Positions 19,509-27,834 of a stretch of 64,000 nt of DNA are shown here, one piece after another. The position numbers and the translations under genes were made by a program. The notes under the pieces are model-generated. The model did no database searches. It worked only from the letters and a program-made list of their open reading frames with translations, and was not told where the DNA came from. The stretch covers positions 47,340-111,339 of the forward strand of contig NZ_JAEAMR010000003.1 in NCBI RefSeq assembly GCF_015999245.1. Reading direction: 5' to 3'. This DNA is from Streptomyces sp. AV19. Lineage in GTDB: Bacteria > Actinomycetota > Actinomycetes > Streptomycetales > Streptomycetaceae. How positions within the stretch are numbered: the stretch's first letter is position 1; each line of letters begins with the position of its first letter.

Positions 19509-19701
19509 CCCCGGAGTCCGGGTGACCGGCCCGCCGGGTTCGGGCACCCGGCCACGGGCCCACCGGATCGGGCGGCTTGTGCCGCGGAAGTGAGGATGGG
19601 CACCGGCCGGTGCCCCTAGCATCCCCTCAGCCGCGTAGGTTGGTCGCGCGCGGATCGGTGCGACGCGCCTGTCGGGATGTCTGAGGAGTCGGGGAAGAGT
19701 C

Positions 19702-20994
19702 TTGGCACGGAAGATCGGCAGCCGGTACACCGCCCACCAGGTCCTCGGCCGGGGCAGCGCCGGCACGGTGTGGCTGGGCGAGGGGCCCGAGGGCCCGGTG
19801 GCCATCAAGCTCCTGCGCGAGGACCTGGCGTCCGACCAGGAGCTCGTCGGCCGGTTCGTCCAGGAGCGGGCGGCCCTCCTCGGCCTCGACCACCCCCGGG
19901 TGGTCGGCGTCCGCGACCTGGTCGTGGACGGCAACGACCTGGCCCTGGTCATGGACCTCGTCCGGGGCACCGACCTGCGGACCCGGCTCGACCACGAGCG
20001 CCGGCTGGCCCCCGAGGCCGCCGTCGCCGTCGTCGCGGACGTCGCCGACGGCCTGGCCGCCGCGCACCGGGCCGGCGTCGTCCACCGCGACGTCAAGCCG
20101 GAGAACGTCCTGCTCGACATGGAGGGCCCGCTCGGCCCCGGCGGCGCCCACCCCGCGCTGCTCACCGACTTCGGCATCGCCCGCCTCGTGGACACCCCGC
20201 GCCCCGCCCGCGACCGCACCCGTGCCGCGGCCCCGCGCAGCGTCATCGGCACCCCGGACTACGTGGCCCCCGAGATCGTCGAGGGCCTGCCGCCCCGGGC
20301 GTCCGTCGACGTCTACGCGCTGGCCACCGTGCTCTACGAGCTGCTCGCCGGGTTCACGCCGTTCGGCGGCGGACACCCGGGCGCGGTCCTGCGCCGGCAC
20401 GTCACCGAGACGGTCGCCCCGCTGCCGGGCATCCCCGACGAGCTGTGGCAGCTGATCGTCCAGTGCCTGGCCAAGGCGCCCGCCTCCCGGCTGCGCGCCT
20501 CCGAGCTGGGCTCGCGGCTGCGCGAACTGCTGCCCGCGCTGGCCGGACTGCCGCCGCTCGACATCGACGAGCCGGGCACGGAGGCGGACGCGGCGGACGC
20601 CGCCGAGCAGCCGCCCGGCGCGGTCTACGCCCCGCCGTCCGCGATCCCCGGGCCGCCCCGCCGCGGAGCGGTCCCGCTCGTCCCGGCGCCCGCCTTCGAC
20701 TCCAGCCGTGACACCCACACGAGCATGCGCGTCCCGGGCCCGGAGGAGCTCGCGGGCGGAGCGCACGGCACGGCCCGGGCGCCTCGCGCGGCGGGCGAGC
20801 GCCGGGCGGGCTCGGCCCGGCACCGCACGCTGGCCGAGGAGCGCAGGCGGCGGCGGATCAGGCTGGGCGCGGCCGCGGTGGCGCTGGCCGCGGCGGCGGG
20901 CGTGGGCGGCTGGTACGCCACGGCCGGCCACGACTCCGGCGACGCGAAGCCCGGCGTCCACCGCACGGACGCGCCCCAGGGGCAGCTCCCGTGA
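19702..20994 (+). CDS. pkaB: PkaB-like Ser/Thr protein kinase
   Basis: A 430-residue Hanks-type kinase starting at a TTG (19702) preceded by GGGGAAGAG. Residues about 7-270 form the catalytic domain: LGRGSAGTVWLG, VAIKLLREDL, VVHRDVKPENVLL, TDFGIARL and GTPDYVAPE. A Pro/Ala-rich linker with a DTHTSMRVP segment follows, then one membrane helix near residue 400 and a short Asp/His-rich tail. The start and kinase core closely follow what I remember of S. coelicolor PkaB. It lies 193 bp after the PkaA-like gene, so it may have its own promoter, and 47 bp before prfB. Confidence 0.88.
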   Translation: MARKIGSRYTAHQVLGRGSAGTVWLGEGPEGPVAIKLLREDLASDQELVGRFVQERAALLGLDHPRVVGVRDLVVDGNDLALVMDLVRGTDLRTRLDHERRLAPEAAVAVVADVADGLAAAHRAGVVHRDVKPENVLLDMEGPLGPGGAHPALLTDFGIARLVDTPRPARDRTRAAAPRSVIGTPDYVAPEIVEGLPPRASVDVYALATVLYELLAGFTPFGGGHPGAVLRRHVTETVAPLPGIPDELWQLIVQCLAKAPASRLRASELGSRLRELLPALAGLPPLDIDEPGTEADAADAAEQPPGAVYAPPSAIPGPPRRGAVPLVPAPAFDSSRDTHTSMRVPGPEELAGGAHGTARAPRAAGERRAGSARHRTLAEERRRRRIRLGAAAVALAAAAGVGGWYATAGHDSGDAKPGVHRTDAPQGQLP

Positions 20995-21041
20995 ACGCCG
21001 GACCGGGGCGCCCCGCCCCGCGCAGCGGTTAGGCTGGGTGC

Positions 21042-22148
21042 GTGGCAGTCGTTGATGTATCCGAAGAGCTCAAGTCCCTCTCCTCCACCATGGGGTCGAT
21101 CGAGGCCGTCCTGGACCTCGACAGGATGAGGGCCGACATCGCCGTGCTCGAGGAGCAGGCGGCCGCCCCGTCCCTGTGGGACGACCCGGAAGCGGCGCAG
21201 AAGATCACCAGCCAGCTGTCGCACCTCCAGGCCGAGCTGCGCAAGACCGAGGGGCTGCGCGGCCGCATCGACGACCTCGGGGTGCTCTTCGAGCTCGCCG
21301 AGGCCGAGGACGACGCCGACGCCCTCGCCGAGGCGGAGTCCGAGCTCACCGCCGTGCGCAAGGCGCTCGACGAGATGGAGGTCCGCACCCTCCTGTCCGG
21401 CGAGTACGACTCCCGCGAGGCCCTCGTCAACATCCGCGCCGAGGCCGGCGGCGTGGACGCCTCCGACTTCGCCGAGCGGCTCCAGCGGATGTACCTGCGC
21501 TGGGCCGAGCGCCACGGCTACAAGACCGAGATCTACGAGACCTCGTACGCCGAAGAAGCCGGCATCAAGTCCACCACGTTCGCCGTCCAGGCCCCCTACG
21601 CCTACGGCACGCTCTCGGTCGAGCAGGGCACCCACCGCCTGGTGCGCATCTCGCCCTTCGACAACCAGGGCCGCCGCCAGACGTCCTTCGCGGGCGTCGA
21701 GGTGCTGCCGGTGGTCGAGCAGACCGACCACGTCGAGATCGACGAGTCCGACCTGCGCGTGGACGTCTACCGCTCCTCCGGCCCCGGCGGCCAGGGCGTC
21801 AACACCACCGACTCGGCGGTCCGCCTGACGCACATCCCGACCGGCATCGTCGTCTCCTGCCAGAACGAGCGCTCGCAGATCCAGAACAAGGCGACCGCGA
21901 TGAACGTCCTCCAGGCCAAGCTGCTCGAGCGGCGCCGCCAGGAGGAGCAGGCGAAGATGGACGCGCTCAAGGGCGACGGCGGCAACTCCTGGGGCAACCA
22001 GATGCGTTCGTACGTCCTGCACCCGTACCAGATGGTCAAGGACCTGCGTACCGAGTTCGAGGTCGGCAACCCGCAGGCGGTCCTCGACGGCGACATCGAC
22101 GGCTTCCTCGAGGCCGGCATCCGCTGGCGCAAGCAGCAGGAAAAGTAG
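21042..22148 (+). CDS. prfB: Peptide chain release factor 2
   Basis: A 368-residue class-I release factor reading UGA and UAA. The SPF anticodon-like motif is present in [16 protein letters not shown], and the GGQ peptidyl-hydrolase motif in [14 protein letters not shown]. Start is the GTG at 21042 ([13 protein letters not shown]). The frame is continuous, so the programmed +1 frameshift used by many bacteria to autoregulate prfB is absent here. A strong hairpin follows the stop. Confidence 0.96.
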   Translation: MAVVDVSEELKSLSSTMGSIEAVLDLDRMRADIAVLEEQAAAPSLWDDPEAAQKITSQLSHLQAELRKTEGLRGRIDDLGVLFELAEAEDDADALAEAESELTAVRKALDEMEVRTLLSGEYDSREALVNIRAEAGGVDASDFAERLQRMYLRWAERHGYKTEIYETSYAEEAGIKSTTFAVQAPYAYGTLSVEQGTHRLVRISPFDNQGRRQTSFAGVEVLPVVEQTDHVEIDESDLRVDVYRSSGPGGQGVNTTDSAVRLTHIPTGIVVSCQNERSQIQNKATAMNVLQAKLLERRRQEEQAKMDALKGDGGNSWGNQMRSYVLHPYQMVKDLRTEFEVGNPQAVLDGDIDGFLEAGIRWRKQQEK

Positions 22149-22158
22149 GACGGACCAG

Positions 22159-22189
22159 GGCGGATCCGGGCATACGGCCCGGATCCGCC
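22159..22189 (+). terminator. Rho-independent-like terminator after prfB
   Basis: A perfect 13-bp stem, 22159-22171 with 22177-22189 (arm GGCGGATCCGGGC), loop ATACG, starting 11 bp after the prfB stop and followed by only two Ts. The remaining 180 bp before the next gene hold its promoter, and I saw no riboswitch there. Confidence 0.8.
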
Positions 22190-22368
22190 TTGACGCATGC
22201 CCGAAAACTCGCAAGGGTGGCGGGCGGCATGCGTATCACTGGGATGCGTGTGGCGGGGGGCGACACAAGGCCGCAAGGCCGCCGCTGACGTTTCGCGGAC
22301 CTCCCAGGACCACCACCCGGTGCACGGCTGCCCCACCGACGAATCCAGCTACTGGGGGTAGCAGGCAT

Positions 22369-23172
22369 ATGACGAACAAGACGCGGCTGCGCGTGGCGCG
22401 CATCACCGCGGGCGCGGTGATAGCCGCGGGCGCATCGCTGACGGCCGCGGGCGCGGCCTCGGCGGCCGGCGTGGACGTCCCGCTGGGCGGGCTGTCGACG
22501 AAGACGGCGAAGGTGCAGGGGACGGGGGGTGTGACCGCTCCCGACGGGCCTACGGACCCCACGCAGGAGCCGACGAGCATCCCGCAGCCGACGGGTGACC
22601 CGGAGCCGACGGGCAAGCCGGATCCGACGGGTGACCCGGAGCCGACCGGGAAGCCGGACCCCACGGGCGACCCGGAGCCGACGGGTGACCCCGAGCCGAC
22701 GGGCAAGCCGGACCCGACGGGTGACCCCGAGCCGACCGGGAAGCCGGACCCCACGGGCGACCCTGACCCGACGGGCAACCCCGACCCCACGGGCAAGCCG
22801 GATCCGACCGGCGACCCCGACCCGACCGGGAAGCCGGACCCCACGGGCAACCCCGACCCGACCTCGAAGCCGGACCCGACCTCCGAGCCCACCCGCGACG
22901 GCGACGAGACCGCCGAGCCCGTCCCCGGCAGCACCCCCGGCGGCAGCGACGACGCCACCACCTGCCCCGTGGACACCGGCAGCGGCAACTGCAACACGGC
23001 CGCCGACAGCGCCGGCGTCAAGCCGGTGCAGCAGGCCAAGCCGAAGGAGGAGCTGGCCCAGACCGGTGCCGGTCAGACCTCCTTCCTGGTGGTCGGCGCC
23101 GCGACGATGATCGCGGGCGGCATCGGCTTCCGCCTCCTGCCGCGTGTGATCAACCGCAACACCCCTGCCTGA
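22369..23172 (+). CDS. LAxTG sortase-anchored surface protein with hexapeptide PTGxPx repeats
   Basis: A 267-residue secreted protein. Residues 1-34 are a signal peptide ending ...AASAAG. Residues 74-175 are 17 tandem hexapeptides of the PTG(D/K/N)P(E/D) type, an extended Pro-rich stalk. Residues 229-233 are LAQTG, followed by a hydrophobic helix and a short basic tail (PRVINRN), i.e. a class E sortase signal as in Streptomyces chaplins. It should be covalently attached to peptidoglycan. No enzymatic domain is visible; it may be a spacer or be trimmed. No sortase gene is adjacent. Repeat number is likely to vary between strains. Confidence 0.8.
   Translation: MTNKTRLRVARITAGAVIAAGASLTAAGAASAAGVDVPLGGLSTKTAKVQGTGGVTAPDGPTDPTQEPTSIPQPTGDPEPTGKPDPTGDPEPTGKPDPTGDPEPTGDPEPTGKPDPTGDPEPTGKPDPTGDPDPTGNPDPTGKPDPTGDPDPTGKPDPTGNPDPTSKPDPTSEPTRDGDETAEPVPGSTPGGSDDATTCPVDTGSGNCNTAADSAGVKPVQQAKPKEELAQTGAGQTSFLVVGAATMIAGGIGFRLLPRVINRNTPA
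22588..22893 (+). repeat. 17 tandem 18-bp units encoding PTGxPx
   Basis: In-frame imperfect 18-bp repeats within the sortase substrate. Units alternate PTGDPE/PTGKPD early and PTGNPD/PTGKPD/PTSKPD late, with synonymous changes (ACG/ACC, GGT/GGC). This is a coding repeat, not a CRISPR array: there are no spacers. Confidence 0.9.
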
Positions 23173-23237
23173 GCAGGTCCGATCGGAATCGATCGAGCGT
23201 GAGCGGGCGGGCGCGCAGCGTCACGTCCGCGCATGAC

Positions 23238-23270
23238 GAGGGCCCGGGGTGCGTCGCACCCCGGGCCCTC
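23238..23270. terminator. Bidirectional hairpin terminator
   Basis: A perfect 15-bp stem (23238-23252 with 23256-23270, arm GAGGGCCCGGGGTGC) and a 3-base loop between two convergent genes, placed to stop transcription from both sides. Confidence 0.82.
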
Positions 23271-23291
23271 AAGTCTCTGCGGGACCGTCGC

Positions 23292-23486
23292 TCAGCCGGC
23301 GAAACCGCGGGCGAGTATCGCCACCGCGACCAGTGCCACCAGCAGCGCGACCAGCGTGGCCGGCGTCAGGCCGGCGAAGACGCCCTCCTGCTGCTGGAGC
23401 CGCTCCCGGCTCGCCCGGCAGACCGGGCACCGTCCCTCGCTGACCGGGGCTGCGCAGTTGGCACACACCAGTCGGTCGCATGTCAT
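23292..23486 (-). CDS. Small zinc-ribbon membrane protein
   Basis: A 64-residue protein. CANC at residues 8-11 and CPVC at 20-23 form a four-cysteine zinc ribbon, then a short helical linker (RASRERLQQQEG) and one C-terminal membrane helix (ATLVALLVALVAVAILA). The start is fixed by a near-ideal GAGGAGG ribosome site 7 bases before the ATG; the longer open frame upstream is not needed. Function unknown. Similar tail-anchored zinc-ribbon miniproteins are widespread in actinobacteria. Confidence 0.75.
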   Translation of the reverse strand: MTCDRLVCANCAAPVSEGRCPVCRASRERLQQQEGVFAGLTPATLVALLVALVAVAILARGFAG

Positions 23487-23806
23487 GCGAATTCCTCCTC
23501 CGGTACGTCCAACGCGAGGGAAAGCCGTGCGGTTCCCCCTACCACTGTGCCAGCTTTCCCGCCCTTCGGCGCGACCGGTACCCGGGAGCCGACCCGATCG
23601 GTGTTGCGCCGCGTCCCGCCGCCCCGGCCCGTCGCCCGCCCGGGACCCGATTGTCCTCGATTTGTCCCCGTAGGTAGCGGTAATAAACCCGTCAACACAG
23701 GACGCCGACTGCGCGTACACGCGTCGTTCGCGTATGGTCACGCACACCGACGGGCGCCGCGACCGTGGCGTTCCGTGCCGCTCCCCAGGTCGCACGTGGT
23801 GCACTC
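23487..23806. other. 320-bp divergent promoter region upstream of ftsE
   Basis: No gene. It carries the leftward ribosome site of the zinc-ribbon gene and must hold the ftsEX promoter. An unusually AT-rich patch (23660-23700, around GGTAATAAACC) with two TTGTCC hexamers at 23651 and 23662 is the likely promoter zone, though I could not assign a spacing with confidence. Confidence 0.4.
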
Positions 23807-24496
23807 GTGATTCGATTCGACAACGTCTCCAAGTCCTACCCGAAGCAGAACCGCCCGGCGCTCCGGGACGTCTCGCTCGAGATCGAGAAGGGCGAGTTCG
23901 TCTTCCTGGTCGGTTCCTCCGGCTCCGGCAAGTCCACCTTCCTCAGACTCCTGCTGCGGGAGGAGCGCGCCAGTCACGGCCAGGTGCACGTGCTGGGCAA
24001 GGACCTCGCCCGCCTCTCCAACTGGAAAGTGCCGCAGATGCGGCGCCAGTTGGGCACCGTCTTCCAGGACTTCCGGCTGCTGCCCAGCAAGACGGTCGCC
24101 GAGAACGTGGCCTTCGCCCTGGAGGTCATCGGCAAGCCGCGCGGCGAGATCCGCAAGGCCGTCCCGCAGGTCCTGGAACTGGTCGGGCTCGGCGGCAAGG
24201 AGAGCCGGATGCCGGGCGAACTCTCCGGCGGCGAGCAGCAGCGCGTGGCCATCGCCCGGGCGTTCGTCAACCGCCCGATGCTGCTGATCGCCGACGAGCC
24301 CACGGGCAACCTCGACCCGCAGACGTCCGTCGGCATCATGAAGCTGCTCGACCGGATCAACCGGACCGGCACGACCGTCATCATGGCCACCCACGACCAG
24401 CAGATCGTGGACCAGATGCGCAAGCGCGTCATCGAGCTCGACCAGGGCCGTCTCGTGCGCGACCAGTCGCGCGGCGTCTACGGCTACCAGCACTGA
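23807..24496 (+). CDS. ftsE: Cell-division ABC ATPase FtsE
   Basis: A 229-residue ABC ATPase, the usual FtsE length. Walker A is [10 protein letters not shown], the signature [14 protein letters not shown], and Walker B LLIADEP, with [18 protein letters not shown] before them. With FtsX it relays ATP hydrolysis to peptidoglycan hydrolases during division. Start is the GTG at 23807 ([14 protein letters not shown]). The S41 protease downstream is not a hydrolase partner by sequence. Confidence 0.96.
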   Translation: MIRFDNVSKSYPKQNRPALRDVSLEIEKGEFVFLVGSSGSGKSTFLRLLLREERASHGQVHVLGKDLARLSNWKVPQMRRQLGTVFQDFRLLPSKTVAENVAFALEVIGKPRGEIRKAVPQVLELVGLGGKESRMPGELSGGEQQRVAIARAFVNRPMLLIADEPTGNLDPQTSVGIMKLLDRINRTGTTVIMATHDQQIVDQMRKRVIELDQGRLVRDQSRGVYGYQH

Positions 24497-24528
24497 AAGC
24501 CTGCACTGAAAGGCAGTGAAAGGACGCC

Positions 24529-25440
24529 ATGCGCGCCCAGTTCGTTCTGTCGGAGATCGGCGTCGGTCTCCGCCGCAACCTCACGATGACCTTCGCGGTG
24601 ATCGTGTCGGTCGCCCTGTCGCTGGCCCTCTTCGGCGGTTCGCTGCTGATGAACGAGCAGGTCAACTCGATGAAGGGCTACTGGTACGACAAGGCCAACG
24701 TCTCGATCTACCTCTGCAACAAGACCGACAAGGCGAACTTCTCCTCCTGCGCCAAGGGCGCGGTCACCGACGAGCAGAAGAAGCAGATCAAGGCCGATCT
24801 GGAGAAGATGCCGCTGGTCCAGAGCATCCACTTCGAGACGTCGGACGAGGCGTACAAGCACTACAAGGAGGAGTTCGGCAGCCAGCCGCTGGCCACGGTG
24901 GTGACGGCCGACCAGATGCAGGAGTCCTTCCGCATCAAGCTCAAGGACCCCACCAAGTACGAGGTCATCTCCAGCGCGTTCCAGAAGCGCCCGGGCGTGC
25001 AGACCGTCGAGGACCAGAAGGACACCCTCAAGAGTCTCTTCAACCTCCTCCGGTACATGAACTGGGGGGCGTTGGGCGTGATGTTCCTGATGCTCGTCGT
25101 GGCCCTGCTGCTGATCGTCAACACGGTCCGCGTCTCGGCGTTCAGCCGGCGCCGGGAGACCGGGATCATGCGGCTGGTGGGCGCGTCGAGCTTCTACATC
25201 CAGGTCCCGTTCATCATGGAGGCGGCCGTCGCCGGGCTGCTGGGCGGGATCCTCGCCTGCGTCCTGCTGGTGTCCGGGCAGCAGTTCCTGGTCAACAATC
25301 TGCTCGCCACCCATATCGACGTCATCCAGTTCATCGGCTGGGACGCGGTGCTGACCAAGCTGCCGCTGGTCCTGGCGACCGGGCTGCTGATGCCCGCGCT
25401 GGCCGCCTTCGCCGCGCTGTGGAAATACCTGAAGGTGTAG
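24529..25440 (+). CDS. ftsX: Cell-division membrane protein FtsX
   Basis: A 303-residue integral membrane protein with the FtsX layout: a cytoplasmic N-terminus (MRAQFVLSEIGVGLRRNLTM), helix 1, an extracellular domain of about 120 residues with two cysteines (CNKTDKANFSSC), then three helices with the NTVRVSAFSRRRETGIMRLVGAS loop. The outer domain is where hydrolase activators bind in other species. It is 32 bp after ftsE with a GAAAGG ribosome site; same operon. Confidence 0.95.
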   Translation: MRAQFVLSEIGVGLRRNLTMTFAVIVSVALSLALFGGSLLMNEQVNSMKGYWYDKANVSIYLCNKTDKANFSSCAKGAVTDEQKKQIKADLEKMPLVQSIHFETSDEAYKHYKEEFGSQPLATVVTADQMQESFRIKLKDPTKYEVISSAFQKRPGVQTVEDQKDTLKSLFNLLRYMNWGALGVMFLMLVVALLLIVNTVRVSAFSRRRETGIMRLVGASSFYIQVPFIMEAAVAGLLGGILACVLLVSGQQFLVNNLLATHIDVIQFIGWDAVLTKLPLVLATGLLMPALAAFAALWKYLKV

Positions 25441-25525
25441 CGGAGGGGCCGTGGTGCGCGCGGGACGCGGGCGCCGTACCGTCAACTCCCCGTACGGGGA
25501 CCGGTGGTGGCCTAGACTCTCGCGC

Positions 25526-26686
25526 ATGCCCGGCCCGCCGATGTTCGTACCGCGCCGCCGCCTCCGCCGCGGCGCGGTGCTGACGCTGGTCTTCGCCGCA
25601 GCCCTGGCCACCGGGGCCGCCACCGGATCGTGGGGCGCGGACGCCCGGCAGGGGCTCCCGTCCACGGCCCGCGCGCCGCTCGCCGCGGGCACGGAGGACG
25701 GCAAGGCACCCGGTCCGTCTGCGGCCCGCCCCCGCGGGCCGGCCGCACCCGACCGCTGGGGCGGTGTCTACAGCGCCCGTGAGTACCAGGGCTTCGAGCG
25801 GTCCCTGCGCGGCGAGTACGTGGGGGTCGGCCTCTCCGTCCGCCGTCTCGGCGACGGGGCGATGGAGGTCGAGGGCGTCGAGCAGGGCGGACCCGCCGCC
25901 CGGGCCGGGATCACGCCCGGCGACCGGCTGCGCACCGTGGACGGGGTGGAGGTGACCGGCCGGCCGGTCACCGACGTCGTCGCCCGGCTGCGCGGCGGAC
26001 CGTCCGGGACGGGCAGTCCCGTGCGGCTGGGCCTGGACCGCGCCGGGCGCTCGGCGGCCGGGGAGGGCGCGGTGCGGGAGCGCACGCTCCGCCGCGAGCG
26101 ACTGCGCACCAGGAGTGTCGTCTCCGACCGGTTCCGCGACGGCGCGGCCGCCGGCACCCGGATCAAGGTCGCCTCCTTCACCCGGGGCACGGGCCGCGCG
26201 GTGCGCGAGGCGGTACGGGCGGCAGGCCCCCGCGAGGGCGTCCTGCTGGACCTGCGCGGCAACGCCGGCGGTCTGGTCACCGAGGCCGTCACCACCGCGT
26301 CCGCCTTCCTCGACGGCGGTCTCGTCGCCACCTACGACGTCCACGGCCGCCAGCGGGCCCTGTCCGCCCGCCCCGGCGGGGACACCCGCCGGCCCCTGGT
26401 CGTCCTCGTCGACGGCGGCACCATGAGCGCCGGCGAGCTGCTGGCCGGCGCGCTGCAGGACCGGGGCCGGGCCGTCCTCGTCGGCTCGCGGACCTTCGGC
26501 AAGGACTCGGTGCAGATGCCCCGCGCGCTGCCCGACGGCTCGGTCGCCGAGCAGACCGTCGGCCACTGGCGCACCCCCGCCGGCCGCACCGTCGAGGACG
26601 GCGGCCTCACCCCCGACCTGGTCGTCCACGGCGACCCCGAGCCCCGGGCCCGCGCAGTATTGGGTGGCCTGGGGCCGGGGTCGTAG
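25526..26686 (+). CDS. S41-family C-terminal processing protease with PDZ domain
   Basis: A 386-residue exported protease. An N-terminal signal/anchor helix follows RRRLRR. A PDZ domain (about residues 95-180) reads VGLSVRRLGDG and GPAARAGITPGDRL. The S41 catalytic domain follows: VLLDLRGNAGGL, the nucleophile region GGTMSAGELLAGAL (Ser) and GSRTFGKDSVQ (Lys), the usual Ser-Lys dyad. It should trim C-termini of exported proteins. The ATG at 25526 is preferred because the signal sequence begins there; an upstream GTG at 25451 is possible. It sits 85 bp after ftsX and 18 bp before smpB. Confidence 0.88.
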   Translation: MPGPPMFVPRRRLRRGAVLTLVFAAALATGAATGSWGADARQGLPSTARAPLAAGTEDGKAPGPSAARPRGPAAPDRWGGVYSAREYQGFERSLRGEYVGVGLSVRRLGDGAMEVEGVEQGGPAARAGITPGDRLRTVDGVEVTGRPVTDVVARLRGGPSGTGSPVRLGLDRAGRSAAGEGAVRERTLRRERLRTRSVVSDRFRDGAAAGTRIKVASFTRGTGRAVREAVRAAGPREGVLLDLRGNAGGLVTEAVTTASAFLDGGLVATYDVHGRQRALSARPGGDTRRPLVVLVDGGTMSAGELLAGALQDRGRAVLVGSRTFGKDSVQMPRALPDGSVAEQTVGHWRTPAGRTVEDGGLTPDLVVHGDPEPRARAVLGGLGPGS

Positions 26687-26704
26687 TGCGAGAATGACCG
26701 CACC

Positions 26705-27214
26705 ATGGGAAAGCAGCAGAAACAGCAGAAAGACGCGGGGCGCAAGCTCGTCGCGCAGAACAAGAAGGCACGGCACGACTACCACCTCCTGACCACCTAC
26801 GAGTGCGGCATGGTGCTGACCGGCACCGAGGTCAAGTCGCTGCGTCAGGGCCGTTCCTCGCTGGTTGACGGCTTCGTGCAGATCGACGGCGGCGAGGTGT
26901 GGCTGCACAACGTGCACATCCCCGAGTACGCCCAGGGCACGTGGACGAACCACAGCGCGCGCCGCAAGCGCAAGCTGCTGATGCACCGCGACGAGATCGA
27001 CAAGCTGGAGTCCAAGGCCGGCGAGACGGGGCACACGATCGTGCCGCTGGCGCTGTACTTCAAGGAGGGGCGGGCGAAGGTCGAGATCGCGCTCGCCAGG
27101 GGCAAGAAGGAGTACGACAAGCGGCAGACCCTGCGCGAGAAGCAGGACCGCCGTGAGTCGGACCGGGCGATCGCGGCGGCGCGCCGGCGTCAGCGGGAGC
27201 GCGCGGCGAAGTGA
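26705..27214 (+). CDS. smpB: SsrA-binding protein SmpB
   Basis: A 169-residue protein with the full SmpB core ([60 protein letters not shown]) and the Arg/Lys-rich C-terminal tail that enters the ribosome decoding site. It binds the tRNA-like domain of tmRNA for trans-translation. It lies directly upstream of ssrA, as in most Streptomyces. Confidence 0.97.
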   Translation: MGKQQKQQKDAGRKLVAQNKKARHDYHLLTTYECGMVLTGTEVKSLRQGRSSLVDGFVQIDGGEVWLHNVHIPEYAQGTWTNHSARRKRKLLMHRDEIDKLESKAGETGHTIVPLALYFKEGRAKVEIALARGKKEYDKRQTLREKQDRRESDRAIAAARRRQRERAAK

Positions 27215-27316
27215 CCCCGCCGGGGGAGCCGCCGGAATTCACTGGCACCGCCCGCCGCCGGTCACGTACGATGGCGGCAGCACGCCCCCCGGGGCGGCAG
27301 TTTGAAAACACAACAT

Positions 27317-27683
27317 GGGGATGATCGGTTTCGACAGCGGATGTCGAAGCAGGGGAAGCGAGCCGAGGAAGCGGCAATGATCTCGTTAACCATATGTCGC
27401 AACCAATAATCGCCAACACCAAGCGCGATTCCTTCGCCCTCGCTGCCTAAGTAGCGACTTGCGAAGTGTCAGCCCGGGGCTGTTCCCGACCCGGATCCTG
27501 GCATCAGCTAGGGAACTAAACCACTGGGCCCGGTCACGGGGCCCGGTGGGAAATCAAACAGTGACTGAGCCCGTCGGAGACTTGTCCGCGTGATCTCCGG
27601 GGCTGAGAAAATCGCAGCGGACTGCGCTCGGAGAAGCCCTGATTCTGCACCGTTGGACGCGGGTTCGATTCCCGCCATCTCCA
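27317..27683 (+). ncRNA. ssrA: Transfer-messenger RNA (tmRNA)
   Basis: The 5' end GGGGATG pairs with CATCTCC (27676-27682, one G-U) to make the acceptor stem; the discriminator is A27683 and CCA is not encoded. The tRNA-like start GATCGGTTTCGACAGC and the T arm GGTTCGATTCC are standard. The tag frame starts at GCC 27412 and ends at TAA 27448-27450, encoding ANTKRDSFALAA, the tag known from Streptomyces. The 3' end of this gene is the attachment site of the element that follows, and the copy remains functional. Confidence 0.96.
27659..27681. repeat. Left attachment site in the ssrA 3' end
   Basis: The 23 nt from GCGGGTTCG to CCATCTC (T arm plus 3' acceptor strand of tmRNA) are identical to 63978-64000. 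Flanking bases differ on the left side (GGAC versus TTG), so the crossover lies within or right of this block. Confidence 0.88.
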
Positions 27684-27695
27684 CTCCCCATGAAA

Positions 27696-27737
27696 AGCCT
27701 CTGACCTGCATAAATAGCAGCAGGTCGGAGGCTTTTT
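27696..27737 (+). terminator. Rho-independent terminator downstream of ssrA
   Basis: A 14-bp stem with one T-G pair (27696-27709 with 27720-27733), loop of 10, followed by a TTTTT run: a classical intrinsic terminator, unusual in Streptomyces. It lies just inside the element, so the element itself appears to supply the tmRNA terminator or to have duplicated it. Confidence 0.85.
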
Positions 27738-27744
27738 CATGCCA

Positions 27745-27773
27745 TGGGGGCACCGTGGGGGCACGGGGGTCAC
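27745..27773. repeat. Tandem TGGGGGCAC sites, candidate integrase arm sites
   Basis: TGGGGGCAC occurs at 27745-27753 and 27756-27764, with the variant GGGGGTCAC at 27765-27773. The same 9-mer recurs near the right end at 63868-63876 beside an inverted near-copy. This pattern fits arm-type binding sites of a tyrosine integrase (inference). Confidence 0.5.
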
Positions 27774-27834
27774 TCGGGTGGCCCGCACGCCCGGTGCGTC
27801 GCGTCGCATGTTCTTGGTCTCCGACGAGACCCAA

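Noticed and set aside
21042..22148. Programmed frameshift in prfB
   Set aside because: The reading frame is continuous from GTG to stop with no in-frame TGA near codon 25.
22190..22368. Riboswitch before the sortase substrate
   Set aside because: Repeated ATGCGT words occur but I could not form a known aptamer such as the c-di-AMP type.
22588..22893. CRISPR-like array of 18-bp repeats
   Set aside because: Units are contiguous, in frame and coding; there are no spacers and no cas genes. The Cas4-like nuclease at 62056 lacks the Fe-S cysteines.
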